64,000 nucleotides of DNA from positions 1 through 64,000 of the forward strand of contig NZ_JAFFQY010000064.1 of NCBI RefSeq assembly GCF_017311575.1, given 5' to 3'. This DNA comes from Roseococcus thiosulfatophilus (GTDB taxonomy: Bacteria > Pseudomonadota > Alphaproteobacteria > Acetobacterales > Acetobacteraceae). Within the stretch, counting starts at the first letter, position 1. Every line of letters starts with the position of its first letter. This document shows positions 7,851 to 16,988 of the stretch, one piece after another. The position numbers and the translations under genes are program-made. Below the pieces are notes generated by a model, which saw only the letters and a list, made by a program, of their open reading frames with translations, had not been told where the DNA came from and searched no databases.

Positions 7851-8819
7851 ATGAATCGGCGTGGAATTCTGACCGCGGCGGGCGCGAGCTTGCTGGCCGC
7901 GCCCGCGGTGCACGCGCAGGGCGCCTGGCCCAACCGGACCATCCGCCTCGTGGCGCCCTATGCGCCTGGTGGCTCCGTGGACGCCATGGCGCGCATCACC
8001 GCGCAGAAGCTGCAGGAACGCCTGGGCCAGAGCGTGGTGGTCGAGAACCGTTCCGGCGCCAGCGGCACCGTGGGCGGGCGTTATGTCGCGCAGTCCACGC
8101 CGGACGGCTACACCTTCTGCTTCTCGGCCAGCGTGCAGACCCTGGCGCGCCTCGTGCTGCGCGACCCGGGCTACGACCCCATGGTGGACCTGGTGCCGGT
8201 GGCGCGCGTGGGGCAGGGGCCGCTGCTGCTGATCATGGCGCCGGGCCGTCCGCAGACCACCTTGCAGGAGGTGGTGGCCGCCATCCGTGCCAACCCGCGC
8301 GACTGGACCTTCGCCACCTCCTCGCTGGGGGCGGCGGGGCATCTCGCCACGGTGGAGTTCATCCGGCAGTTGGGCGTGGAAGTGCCGATCGCGACCTATC
8401 GCGGCACCGGCCCCGCCCTGCCGGACCTCTTCGCGGACCGCGTGCAGCTCATCTTCGACCCGATGCTGGCGACGTTGCCGCCGGTGCGCGCCAACCGCGC
8501 GAAGCCCGTGGCCATCACCTCGGCGCGGCGCAGCCCGGCGGCACCCGAGGTGCCGACCACGGCCGAGGGCGGCATGCCCAGCGTGGACCTGCAGTCCTGG
8601 TGGGCGCTGTGGGCCCCGCGCGGCGTGCCCGCCGAGATCACGGACCGCATCCAGCGCGAACTCTCGACCGCCATGATGGAGCCGGACGTGGCGCAGCGCA
8701 CCGTGACGCTGGGCATCGAGCCGCTCTTCCAGGGCGGGCAGGAGCTGGTGAACTTCATCCAGGCGGATTTCAACCGGACGGAAGAGCTGCTCCGGATCGC
8801 GAACTTCCAGCCGGAGTGA
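7851..8819 (+). CDS. tripartite tricarboxylate transporter receptor (Bug family)
   Basis: A 322-residue periplasmic solute-binding protein of the Bug/TctC family. A Tat-like or Sec signal peptide (NRRGILTAAGASLLAAPAVHA) ends near residue 22, followed by the family start WPNRTIRLVAPYAPGGSVD and the ENRSGASGTVG and STPDGYT motifs. These proteins usually bind carboxylates or related small molecules for a TctAB permease. No TctA or TctB gene is nearby, so it is an orphan receptor. AAGGAGG precedes the ATG. It is followed by a second paralogue 42 bp later. Confidence 0.88.
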   Translation: MNRRGILTAAGASLLAAPAVHAQGAWPNRTIRLVAPYAPGGSVDAMARITAQKLQERLGQSVVVENRSGASGTVGGRYVAQSTPDGYTFCFSASVQTLARLVLRDPGYDPMVDLVPVARVGQGPLLLIMAPGRPQTTLQEVVAAIRANPRDWTFATSSLGAAGHLATVEFIRQLGVEVPIATYRGTGPALPDLFADRVQLIFDPMLATLPPVRANRAKPVAITSARRSPAAPEVPTTAEGGMPSVDLQSWWALWAPRGVPAEITDRIQRELSTAMMEPDVAQRTVTLGIEPLFQGGQELVNFIQADFNRTEELLRIANFQPE

Positions 8820-8830
8820 GGTGCGGGCAT

Positions 8831-8857
8831 ACTGCCTCCAATCAGAAGGGAGGCAGT
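8831..8857 (+). promoter_or_regulatory. hairpin that covers the ribosome-binding site
   Basis: ACTGCCTCC (8831-8839) pairs perfectly with GGAGGCAGT (8849-8857). The right arm contains the only good ribosome-binding site (GGAGG) for the gene starting at 8862, so the stem would hide it. This could lower or condition translation of the second Bug gene. Confidence 0.5.
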
Positions 8858-8861
8858 TGCC

Positions 8862-9833
8862 ATGTCCACCATCACCACCGCGCGCCGGGCGGTCCTGCTC
8901 GGCGCGCTGGCCGCGCCTGTTGTCGTGCAGGCGCAGGGCGCCTGGCCGCAGCGGCCGGTGCGCGTCATCATCCCCTGGCCGCCGGGCGGCGGGGCGGACA
9001 CGGTGGGGCGCATCCTCTTTTCGCGCGTGGCCGAGATCCTGGGGCAGAACTTCGTCATCGAGAACCGGCCCGGCGCCACGGGCACCATCGGCGCCAATGC
9101 CGCGGTCCGCAGCACGCCCGATGGCTACACGGTGCTCTATGACGCGACGGGGCTTTCCATCAACCCGTTCCTGATGCCGCATCTGCCCTTCGACGTGCGG
9201 CGGGATTTGGTGCCGGTCTTCCTCTCCGCCGTGGTGCCGAACCTTCTGGTGGTGACGCCCAGCGTGCAGGTCCGCACGGTGCAGGATGTGATCGCCCTCG
9301 CGCGGAATACGCCGGGCGGGCTGAACTGGGCCTCCTCCGGCAATGGCTCGGCGCAGCACATGGCGCTGGAGCTGTTCCGGCAGATGACGCAGCTGCCGCT
9401 GACGCATGTGCCCTATCGCGGCGGCGGGCCGGCCCTGACCGACGTGATCGGCGGGCAGATCAATTTCTTCTTCAGCAATGCCAGCGCCTCCACCGGCCAT
9501 GTGCAGTCGGGCGCGCTGCGGGCGGTGGGGCATAGCGGCACGGGGCGGCTCGCCAGCCTGCCCGACGTGCCGGCGGTGGCCGAGACGCTGCCCGGCTTCG
9601 AAGCCTATGAGTGGAACGGCGCCTTCGTCCCCCGCGGCACGCCGGCCGAGGTGGTGCAGCGCCTCAACGCCGCGATGAACGACGCCATCACCCACCCGCC
9701 CGTGGCCGAGCGCCTGGCCGGGCTGAACGTCGGCACGCGGCGCAACACGCCGGACGAGTTCCGGGCCTTCCTGGAATCCGAGCTCTCGAAGTGGGAGCGG
9801 GTGATCCGGGAGGGGAACATCCGCCTGGATTGA
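8862..9833 (+). CDS. tripartite tricarboxylate transporter receptor (Bug family), second copy
   Basis: A 323-residue Bug-family periplasmic receptor with a signal peptide ending near VVVQAQG (about residue 24). The motifs WPQRPVRVIIPWPPGGGAD, ENRPGATGTIG and STPDGYTVLYD are typical, as is the YRGGGPALTDVIGGQ stretch that lines the ligand site. It shares the fold and layout with the preceding gene but is clearly diverged, so the two likely bind different ligands. It too lacks nearby TctA/TctB permease genes. Its ribosome-binding site lies inside a 9-bp hairpin. Confidence 0.88.
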   Translation: MSTITTARRAVLLGALAAPVVVQAQGAWPQRPVRVIIPWPPGGGADTVGRILFSRVAEILGQNFVIENRPGATGTIGANAAVRSTPDGYTVLYDATGLSINPFLMPHLPFDVRRDLVPVFLSAVVPNLLVVTPSVQVRTVQDVIALARNTPGGLNWASSGNGSAQHMALELFRQMTQLPLTHVPYRGGGPALTDVIGGQINFFFSNASASTGHVQSGALRAVGHSGTGRLASLPDVPAVAETLPGFEAYEWNGAFVPRGTPAEVVQRLNAAMNDAITHPPVAERLAGLNVGTRRNTPDEFRAFLESELSKWERVIREGNIRLD

Positions 9834-9866
9834 GACCCCGCCGGGTGGCGAGGCGCTCGGCCTCGC

Positions 9867-11018
9867 TCATCGGGCCGCCTGCGTGAAGGCGAAGCGGGCG
9901 CCGAGTTCCGCGAGCCGCTCCGCCTCGGCATTGGCGAAGGCGAGGCGCAGGTGCCGCGCCTGGCCGGGGCCGAAAAAGGGCCCGGGCAGGGTCATGACGC
10001 CGCGATGCTCCGCGAGCCAGGCGGCGGCGTCCATGGCATCGGGCGCGCCCTCGGGCAGGCGGACATAGGCGAAATAGGCGCCCAGCGCGTCAATGCGCGC
10101 CTGGTTCAGCGCGGCGCGGCAGGCGCGGGCGCGGTCCTCCATCAGCCGGCGGTTCGCCTCGCGCCAGTCGCGCAGCGCGGGGATGGCCCAGGCGATGACG
10201 CGCTGCGCGGGGCGGGCCGGGCAGATCTGGAAACTGTCCAGCGCCTTGGCGAGCTGCGCCTGGAAGGCGCGCGGCGCGATGACGGCGCCGAGCCGGTGGC
10301 CCGGGATGCAATGCGCCTTGGAGAAGCTGTAGAGGTGGACGAGGTTGTCCCGCGCCGTCTCGAAGAGGTCATGCGGGGCCTCGGCCAGGAAGTCGCGGTA
10401 GGTCTCGTCCAGCACCAGCCACAGCCCGCGCCGCGCCGCCAGTTCCGCGAAGGCGCCGAGTGTCGCGGCGGGGTAGATGGCGCCCGTCGGGTTGTTGGGG
10501 CTGACCAGCAGGATGGCGCGGGTGCGGTCGGTGATGAGGCCCTCCGCCCGCGCCGGGTCCGGCACGAAGCCATCCTCGGCGCGGCAGGACAGGGGGCGGG
10601 CGGTGACCCCCTGCATGCGCAGCGTCATCTCGTGGTTGAAGTACCAGGGGGTGGGGACCAGCACCTCGGCCCCCGGCTCCGCGATCACGGTCATGGCCAT
10701 GGCGAAAGCGAGGTTGCAGCCGGCGGTGATGGCGACCTCCGCCGCGCCGATCGCGCTGCCGTAGAAGCGCGAGGCGTCCTCCGCCAGGGCCTCGCGCAGC
10801 GCGTCATCGCCCGCGATGGGGCCATAGCCCGCCGCGTCTCGCTGGGAAGCCGCCTCGCCCAGCCGCGCCAGCAATTCGGGGTGGGGCGGATAGCCCGGCA
10901 CGGCCTGGGTCAAATCGAGGGCCGGGCCGTGCTGCCCCGTATAGCGTGCCGCCCATTCGCGCGCGGCGGGGATGGGCGGTTCGGCGGTGGCGAGGATGGC
11001 GGGGGAGAAGCGGGGCAA
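9867..11018 (-). CDS. pyridoxal-phosphate aminotransferase, class I/II
   Basis: A fold-type I PLP enzyme of 383 residues. Visible motifs are SPNNPTGAIYP, the PLP-binding DETYRDFL, and SFSKAHCIPGHRLGAV with the Schiff-base lysine. The C-terminal RLAFANAEAERLAEL is normal. It transfers amino groups between an amino acid and a 2-oxo acid; the specificity is not evident. The likely start is TTG at 11018, which has GAGGA 8 nt upstream; an earlier TTG at 11063 would lie within the glycosylase gene. It follows the DNA glycosylase gene by 2 bp and is probably co-transcribed with it. Confidence 0.85.
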   Translation of the reverse strand: MPRFSPAILATAEPPIPAAREWAARYTGQHGPALDLTQAVPGYPPHPELLARLGEAASQRDAAGYGPIAGDDALREALAEDASRFYGSAIGAAEVAITAGCNLAFAMAMTVIAEPGAEVLVPTPWYFNHEMTLRMQGVTARPLSCRAEDGFVPDPARAEGLITDRTRAILLVSPNNPTGAIYPAATLGAFAELAARRGLWLVLDETYRDFLAEAPHDLFETARDNLVHLYSFSKAHCIPGHRLGAVIAPRAFQAQLAKALDSFQICPARPAQRVIAWAIPALRDWREANRRLMEDRARACRAALNQARIDALGAYFAYVRLPEGAPDAMDAAAWLAEHRGVMTLPGPFFGPGQARHLRLAFANAEAERLAELGARFAFTQAAR

Positions 11019-11020
11019 GG

Positions 11021-11659
11021 TCAGGGGTCCTCGATCAGCGGGCGGCCCGTCTCGTGCCGCCAATGGTGCCAGAGCAGGCGTGCGGCCAGGCCGCGCGCGG
11101 GCGACCAGGCCCTGGCCATCTCGGCCAGGGCGCGCGGCGTGGGCCGTGCCTCAAGCGCGAAGAGGTGCCGCGCGGAATTGGCCAGCGCGATGTCGCCGCC
11201 CGGAAAAATGTCCGGCCGGTTCTCGGCGAAGAGCAGATGCACTTGCGCCGTCCAGGGCCCCAGCCCGCGCACCGTGCAGAGCATGGCGACGGCGGATTCA
11301 TCGTCCAGTTCCGCCAGCCGGTCGAAGTCCAGCGTGCCATCGGTGCAGGCCAAGGCCAGCGCGCGGGCATGCGCGGCCTTGGGGCGCGACAGCCCCGCCA
11401 CACCGCACAGCGCCGCATCATCCAGCGCCAGGAAGCCGGCCGGCTCCAGCGCGCCCGGCAGCGCGGAGAGCCGCCGCCAGATGGCGCCCGCCGCCTGGTT
11501 GCTGATCTGCTGGCCGCAGATGGTGCGCAACAGCCCCGCGAAGCCGCGCGGGCGCGTGCGCCAGGGCAGGGGGCCTGCCCGCTCCTCGATGGCGGCGAAG
11601 CGCGGCTCGGCGGTGAAGAGGGCGGCGCGAAGGAAATCCACCCCGCAGGTTTGACGCAA
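11021..11659 (-). CDS. DNA-3-methyladenine glycosylase II-like (HhH-GPD)
   Basis: A 212-residue helix-hairpin-helix base-excision glycosylase of the short AlkA/MagIII type. The hairpin motif VRGLGPWTAQVHLLF is followed by RPDIFPGGDIAL with the catalytic Asp156, and QQISNQAA marks the N-terminal helix bundle. It removes alkylated purines from DNA. It lacks the extra N-terminal domain of E. coli AlkA. The start is TTG at 11659 or GTG at 11641; neither has a strong ribosome-binding site. It lies head-to-head with the RraA-family gene. Confidence 0.85.
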   Translation of the reverse strand: MRQTCGVDFLRAALFTAEPRFAAIEERAGPLPWRTRPRGFAGLLRTICGQQISNQAAGAIWRRLSALPGALEPAGFLALDDAALCGVAGLSRPKAAHARALALACTDGTLDFDRLAELDDESAVAMLCTVRGLGPWTAQVHLLFAENRPDIFPGGDIALANSARHLFALEARPTPRALAEMARAWSPARGLAARLLWHHWRHETGRPLIEDP

Positions 11660-11703
11660 GCCGCCGCCCGCAACAAGCTGCGCCCCGATCGGAGGACAAC
11701 GCC

Positions 11704-12405
11704 ATGCAACGCCCCTACACCCAGGCCGACCTCGACGCGCTCTGCGCCTGGGACACGCCCACCATCTGCAACGCGCTGGAAGTCGTGGTGCCGGCCCGCC
11801 GCGGCCATGGCTTCACCGTGCGGCCGCTGACGGCGGCCCACCCCTCCATGCCGCCCATCTGCGGGCCGGCGCGCGTGGGCACCATCCGCGCCGCGCACCC
11901 CTCGGGCCGCAGCAAGGAAGCGGACCGCGCGGCGCGCATCGGCTGGTATGAGTATGTGGCGAACACCGACATGCCGACGGTGGTGGTGCTGCAGGACCTC
12001 GACGACGTGCCCGGCACCGGCGCCTTCTGGGGCGAGGTCAACACCAATGTCCACAAGGGGCTGAAGGCGCTGGGCTGCGTGACGAACGGCTCGATCCGTG
12101 ACCTCGACATGGTGGCGCCGGGCTTCCAGCTGCTGGGGGTGGTGAACCCGTCCCACGCCTATGTCCACATCGTGGACTGGGGCCGCCCCGTCAGCGTCGC
12201 GGGCATGGCCGTGAACCATGACGAGGTGGTCCATGCCGACCGCCACGGCGCGGTGGTGATCCCGGCCGAGGCGGTGAAGGCCATGCCCGCCGCGATCGAC
12301 CTGCTGACGCGCAAGGAGGCCGTGATCCTGGAAATGGCCAAGCGCCCCGATTTCGACATCGGCATGCTGCGCGATGCGCTGGCGAAGTCCGACGAGATCC
12401 ACTGA
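11704..12405 (+). CDS. RraA-family protein (aldolase/decarboxylase-like)
   Basis: A 233-residue member of the RraA/4-hydroxy-4-methyl-2-oxoglutarate aldolase family, often misnamed dimethylmenaquinone methyltransferase. The metal and pyruvate-binding segment FWGEVNTNVHKGLKALG followed by VTNGSIRDLD with the Arg-Asp pair is present. Members either split hydroxy-oxo acids or regulate RNase E; the catabolic setting favours an aldolase or decarboxylase. GGAGGA lies 7 nt before the ATG. The next gene starts directly after this stop codon, so the two form an operon. Confidence 0.8.
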   Translation: MQRPYTQADLDALCAWDTPTICNALEVVVPARRGHGFTVRPLTAAHPSMPPICGPARVGTIRAAHPSGRSKEADRAARIGWYEYVANTDMPTVVVLQDLDDVPGTGAFWGEVNTNVHKGLKALGCVTNGSIRDLDMVAPGFQLLGVVNPSHAYVHIVDWGRPVSVAGMAVNHDEVVHADRHGAVVIPAEAVKAMPAAIDLLTRKEAVILEMAKRPDFDIGMLRDALAKSDEIH

Positions 12406-12903
12406 ATGCCGTTCGACGACGATGCGCCAAAGCCGCGCATGGAGGGGGGCTGGTTCCGCTGGGACCAGCCTCTCGCCAGCGTGAAGCGCGAATGGGTGGA
12501 CGGGAACGCCCACCTCAACATGGGCTACTACATGGTGGCCTTCGACCTGCAGACGGACCGGGTCTGGACGCCGCTGGGCCTGGGCAACGCGCTGCGCCGC
12601 ATCGAGATGGGCACCTTCGCGGCCGAGGCCTGGCTCGACTACCAGCGCGAGATGACCGAGGGCATGCCCATCGGCTGCGACAGCATGGTGGTGTCCTTCG
12701 ACGAGAAGCGCCTGCTGATGAAGCACCGCATGTTCCACTTCACCGAGGGCTGGGTGTCGTCGGAGAACGAGCTTCTCTACCTCTGCGTGGACATGACCAC
12801 GCGGCGCGTCGGCAAGTGGCCGCAATATGTGCTGGACGGCTTCGCCAAGGTGGCGACGGGCGAGGCCACGCGGCGGGTCACCATGCGGAAGAGGGGTTCC
12901 TGA
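12406..12903 (+). CDS. thioesterase-like hotdog-fold protein
   Basis: A 165-residue single hotdog domain related to 4-hydroxybenzoyl-CoA and carnitine-pathway thioesterases. The segment EWVDGNAHLNMGYYMVAFD replaces the usual D-Y-N-G-H-M-N active-site stretch with DGNAHLN, so the catalytic Asp is kept and the loop varies. It probably hydrolyses an acyl-CoA thioester in the cytosol. It starts immediately after the RraA-family stop codon and is likely made from the same mRNA, suggesting the two act on one catabolic intermediate. Confidence 0.75.
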   Translation: MPFDDDAPKPRMEGGWFRWDQPLASVKREWVDGNAHLNMGYYMVAFDLQTDRVWTPLGLGNALRRIEMGTFAAEAWLDYQREMTEGMPIGCDSMVVSFDEKRLLMKHRMFHFTEGWVSSENELLYLCVDMTTRRVGKWPQYVLDGFAKVATGEATRRVTMRKRGS

Positions 12904-12954
12904 CGCGTCCGATCGCCGGAAGGCGAAGCCTGGAGGTCGGCCGCGCAGACAGAC

Positions 12955-14271
12955 TCAGGCGGCGATCCGGTCGATCCTGTCCCGCAGCCGGTACCACGCC
13001 CCCACCATCGGCAGGAACCAGTCCGGGTTGCCGTTGTAGAGGGCGCGGTCGGGGAAGGGCAGGCCGTCCAGCGCGAAGCCGGCATTGGACGCGCCCGCCA
13101 TCTTCAGCGCCGCGTTGTGGCCCATCCAGGTCGCCATCGCGACCCCGCTGCCCTGGCAGCCGGCGGCGTAGTGCACGCCCGCCTCCTCGCCCAGATGCGG
13201 CAGGTAGTCGAAGGTGAAGGCGACATTGCCCGTCCAGGCATGCGTCACCTTCACGTCGCGCAGCTCGGGCAGCACGGCGCACATCATGGCGTGCAGGCGC
13301 GGGGCCGCGGCCTCGGGCGATTGCGGGGCGAAGCTGGCCCGCCCACCCCAGAGGATGCGCTTCCCGTCCGGCGAGGGCCGGTAGTAGTTCAGCACGCGCT
13401 TGGTGTCGCTGATCATGCGCCGCTTGGGGAAGAGGCGTTCGATGCGCTCCTCGCCCAGCTCCTCCGTCGCGATGATGTAGGAGGCGACGGGCAGCAGCCG
13501 CCGCGTCAGCCAGGGCATGGGCCCGCCGCGCGAATAGCCGTTGGTCGCCATCAGCACCGTATCGGCCCGCATTTCGCCCGCGCTGGTGTGCAGGCGGAAG
13601 CCGGAACCTTCCGGCTGGGCCGCGGCCACCCGCACCTGGTCCACCAGATGCGCCCCCGCGCGTTCGGCCGCCGCGGCCAGGCCGCGCGCATATTTGCCCG
13701 GGTGCAGGCTGCCCGCGCCCTCGGCGAACATGCCGCCATGGTAGTGGGTGGTGGCGATGAAGCCGCCTTCCTCGCCCTTCGCGACCATGCGGGCGGGGTG
13801 GCCCGAGATCTCCTGGATGCGGGGCAGGGTCTTGGCCAAGGTGTCGAAATGCTTGGGCGTCCAGGCGCCCACGAAGCGGCCGCAGCGCACATAGTCGCAG
13901 TCGATGCCCTCGCGCGCGATCGTCTCCTCGATGAAGGGGAAGCTCGCCCCGCAGGCGCGCGCGATCTCGGCCGCGCGCTCGGGGCCGAAATTCTTCTCGA
14001 GCGGCCCGCGCGCCACCTTCAGCCCGCCCGAGACCATGCCGCCATTGCGCGAGGAGGCGCCCCAGCCGATTCGTTCGGCATCCAGCACCACCACCTCATG
14101 GCCCAGGCGCCGCAGGGTCAGCGCGGCGGAAAGCCCCGTGTAACCTCCACCCACGATGGCAACGCGGGTGCGCTCGGGCAGGGTGGTGTCGCGGGCGGGC
14201 GGCTCGGCCGCCTCCCACCACCAGGGACGTGCCTTGAAATCCGCCGCGAAGGGATGCCGGTTCATCATCAT
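12955..14271 (-). CDS. FAD-dependent amine/amino-acid oxidoreductase (DAO family)
   Basis: A 438-residue flavoprotein of the glycine oxidase/PuuB family. The FAD dinucleotide motif VAIVGGGYTGLSAALTLRRLG is near residue 36 and the C-terminal FAD motif AAGCQGSGVAMATWMG is present. The N-terminal PWWWEAAEPP is typical of gamma-glutamylputrescine oxidase-like members. It should oxidise an amine or amino acid, releasing ammonia or an aldehyde and reduced FAD. Three in-frame ATG codons at 14271-14265 are possible starts; an upstream ATG at 14340 is less likely. It is divergent from the YtcJ-type amidohydrolase. Confidence 0.87.
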   Translation of the reverse strand: MMMNRHPFAADFKARPWWWEAAEPPARDTTLPERTRVAIVGGGYTGLSAALTLRRLGHEVVVLDAERIGWGASSRNGGMVSGGLKVARGPLEKNFGPERAAEIARACGASFPFIEETIAREGIDCDYVRCGRFVGAWTPKHFDTLAKTLPRIQEISGHPARMVAKGEEGGFIATTHYHGGMFAEGAGSLHPGKYARGLAAAAERAGAHLVDQVRVAAAQPEGSGFRLHTSAGEMRADTVLMATNGYSRGGPMPWLTRRLLPVASYIIATEELGEERIERLFPKRRMISDTKRVLNYYRPSPDGKRILWGGRASFAPQSPEAAAPRLHAMMCAVLPELRDVKVTHAWTGNVAFTFDYLPHLGEEAGVHYAAGCQGSGVAMATWMGHNAALKMAGASNAGFALDGLPFPDRALYNGNPDWFLPMVGAWYRLRDRIDRIAA

Positions 14272-14423
14272 GCCCAAGGTTGCGCCATGCGGCACGCGCC
14301 GTGCCGCATGGCGCAGCGTGGCACGCGTAACGGTTGTCATGGAAGGGTCCGGGCCAGTTGACGGGCGTCCTACGGGCAGTGACGATTGCTGCAAGGCAAA
14401 GTTTGGGGGCATGGGTTTTGGCG

Positions 14424-16037
14424 GTGGATCTGATCCTCACGGGCGGCAGCGTGTTTCGCGGCCTGGCGGGCGGCATGGCGGAGGCCGTGGCGGTCCGCGG
14501 CGGCAAGGTGGCCGCGGTCGGCACCAATGCCGAGATCGAGGCGCTGGCCGGTCCCGGCACGAAGCGCGTGGCGCTGGACGGGCGGCTTGCGATTCCCGCC
14601 TTTAACGAGGCGCATATGCACCTGCTGCCCTTCGGCCTGGGCCTGTCCATGGTGAACCTCCGCGCGGAGGAGGTCCGGACGCTGGACGAGGTCCGCACCC
14701 GGCTGCGCGCGGCGGCCGACAAGACGCCCAAGGGCGAATGGGTGCTGGGCCGCGGCTATGACCACGCGGCGCTGGACATCAACCGCCACCCGACGGTGGC
14801 GGAGCTGGATGCGGCGGTGCCGGACCACCCGGTCTTCATCACCCGCACCTGCGGGCATATGGGTGTCGCCAACACCGCCGCCCTGCGCGCGGCCGGCATC
14901 AACCACAACACGCATGACCCCGAGGGCGGCGTGATCGAGCGCCGCGACGGCGCGCTGACGGGGCTGATCCAGGAACGCGCGCTGTCGCTCATCAAGGCGG
15001 CCGTGCCCTCGCCCGATACGGGCCGCATGGTGGACGCGATCGAGGCGGCGGGCCGGCATTTGGCCGCCATGGGCTTCGCCTCCGCCACCGACATGAATGT
15101 GGGCATGACGGCGAACCTGGCCGAGGTCGCGGCCTTCGCCCGCGCCGTCGAGGAAGGCCGCTGCCTGCAGCGCATGTGGCTGGTGCTGGCCGGCAACCCC
15201 GAGGGCATCGCGGATGACGCCTGGGAGGCCGGGATGCGCCCCTGGAAGCCCGGTGACGACCCCGACGCCATGCTGCGCTGGGGTGCCATGAAGGTCTTCG
15301 CCGATGGTTCCGCGGGCGGGCTGACGGCGGCCTTCTTCGACCCCTACCTCATCGGCAACACCACCGGCGTCTTCACCTTCCCGACCGAGACCATCCACGC
15401 CCTGCTGGCGAAGTATCACGACCAGGGCTGGCAGCTCGACATCCACGCCATTGGCGATGCCGCCATCGAGCAGGTGCTGGTGGGCATGGAGCAGGCCGGC
15501 GCCACGCCCGACCGCCGCCACCGCATCGAGCATTGCGGCTTCCTCACGCGCGACCAGCGCCGGCGGATGCTGGCGCGCGGCATCCTGCCCGTGCCGCAGC
15601 CCATCTTCATGTATGAGTTCGGGGACCTGTATCTGCGCAACCTGGGCCTGCCGCGCACCGCCTGCGCCTATCCGATGAAGACCTGGCTGAGCGAGGGGCA
15701 TCACCCGGCCGCCAGTTCCGACGCGCCCGTCTCCACGCCCGACCCCTTCCTGAACCTGCTGACCATGGTGACGCGCCAGACCAACCAGGGCACCGTCTTC
15801 GGCCCGGAGGAGCGGCTGTCCATCCAGGAGGCTCTCCACTGCTACACTTGGTGCGGCGCCTACAGCACCTTCGCCGAGAACCAGCGCGGCACGCTGGAGG
15901 TGGGCATGGATGCCGACATCGCCGTGATGTCGCGTGACCTCACGCAGATCGCGCCGGAGGAGTACCCCTCCGTCCAGGCGCATCTGACGCTGCGCGGCGG
16001 CACGCCGATCTTCGACCGCAACGGGGAGCTCGGCTGA
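14424..16037 (+). CDS. amidohydrolase family 3 (YtcJ-like)
   Basis: A 537-residue metal-dependent amidohydrolase. The HxH metal ligands are His64 and His66 (NEAHMHLL), followed by the long YtcJ-type insert, [21 protein letters not shown] and [12 protein letters not shown] with the metal-binding Asp. Members hydrolyse N-acyl or formamide bonds, and many have no known substrate. The start is taken as GTG 14424, preceded by a G-rich stretch; TTG 14418 is an alternative. Its stop overlaps the ATG of the ABC permease (TGATG), so it is the first gene of the ABC operon and probably processes the imported compound. Confidence 0.82.
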   Translation: MDLILTGGSVFRGLAGGMAEAVAVRGGKVAAVGTNAEIEALAGPGTKRVALDGRLAIPAFNEAHMHLLPFGLGLSMVNLRAEEVRTLDEVRTRLRAAADKTPKGEWVLGRGYDHAALDINRHPTVAELDAAVPDHPVFITRTCGHMGVANTAALRAAGINHNTHDPEGGVIERRDGALTGLIQERALSLIKAAVPSPDTGRMVDAIEAAGRHLAAMGFASATDMNVGMTANLAEVAAFARAVEEGRCLQRMWLVLAGNPEGIADDAWEAGMRPWKPGDDPDAMLRWGAMKVFADGSAGGLTAAFFDPYLIGNTTGVFTFPTETIHALLAKYHDQGWQLDIHAIGDAAIEQVLVGMEQAGATPDRRHRIEHCGFLTRDQRRRMLARGILPVPQPIFMYEFGDLYLRNLGLPRTACAYPMKTWLSEGHHPAASSDAPVSTPDPFLNLLTMVTRQTNQGTVFGPEERLSIQEALHCYTWCGAYSTFAENQRGTLEVGMDADIAVMSRDLTQIAPEEYPSVQAHLTLRGGTPIFDRNGELG

Positions 16038-16978
16038 TGCTGCGCCACGCGCTTCACCGCATCGCGCTCGCCATCCCGGTGCTCTTCGGGGTGCTGGTGA
16101 TCGGCTTCCTGCTGATGCAGATCGTCCCCACCGACCCCGCGACCGTCCGCGCCGGCCCGACGGCCACGCAGGAGGTGGTGGCCGCCATCCGCGCGGAGCT
16201 GGGGCTCGACCAGCCCATCTGGGTGCAGTTCGGCCTCTACCTCTGGCGGCTGGCGCAGGGGGATCTGGGCGTCTCCATCATCAACAACGTGCCGGTGACG
16301 CAGGAGCTCGGCGCCACCATCGGGCCGACGGTGGAGCTGATGCTCGCCTCGCTGGTGTGGTCCATCCCCACGGGCATCTTCCTCGGCACCATCGCGGCCT
16401 ATTGGCGCGGTTCCATCCTGGACCGCACCATCATGGCCGTCAGTGTCGCGGGCGTGTCCGTGCCGGTCTTCTTCCTGGGCCTGGTGCTGATCTGGTTCGC
16501 GGGCTTCCAGTGGCAGCTGCTGCCCTTCACCGGCCGCGAAGGCCCGCTTTGGACCTGGGAGGGCATCCGCGCCATCATCCTGCCCGCCGTCACCCTGGGT
16601 GGCGTGCTGGTCGGCCCCGTGGCGCGCATGACGCGCACGGCGGTGGTGGACACGCTCTCCGCCGACCATGTCCGCACCGCGCGCGCCAAGGGGCTGAACG
16701 AGCGGCTGGTGGTGCTGCGCCACGCGCTGCGCAACGCGCTGATCCCGGTGGTGACGCTGATCGGCCTGCAGATCGGCTTCCTGCTGGGCGGCGCGGTGGT
16801 GACCGAGACCATCTTCTCCTGGCCCGGCGTGGGGCGGCTCGCGGTGGGCGCCATTCTCTCCGCGGATTTCCCCATGGCGCAGGGTACCATCATCGTGCTC
16901 TCGGCCGGCTTCATCCTGGTGAACTTGATCGTGGATCTGCTCTACGCGGTGCTCGACCCGCGCGTGCGGCAATCGTGA
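16037..16978 (+). CDS. peptide/nickel-type ABC transporter permease (DppB/OppB family)
   Basis: A 313-residue inner-membrane permease with about six helices. The EAA loop reads DHVRTARAKGLNERLVVLRH, which contacts the ATPases. The N-terminal [26 protein letters not shown] is typical of DppB/OppB proteins. It pairs with the DppC-type protein downstream to move oligopeptides or related amides inward. It overlaps the preceding amidohydrolase by one base and lies 10 bp before the second permease. Confidence 0.92.
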   Translation: MLRHALHRIALAIPVLFGVLVIGFLLMQIVPTDPATVRAGPTATQEVVAAIRAELGLDQPIWVQFGLYLWRLAQGDLGVSIINNVPVTQELGATIGPTVELMLASLVWSIPTGIFLGTIAAYWRGSILDRTIMAVSVAGVSVPVFFLGLVLIWFAGFQWQLLPFTGREGPLWTWEGIRAIILPAVTLGGVLVGPVARMTRTAVVDTLSADHVRTARAKGLNERLVVLRHALRNALIPVVTLIGLQIGFLLGGAVVTETIFSWPGVGRLAVGAILSADFPMAQGTIIVLSAGFILVNLIVDLLYAVLDPRVRQS

Positions 16979-16988
16979 GGGCAGGGAC

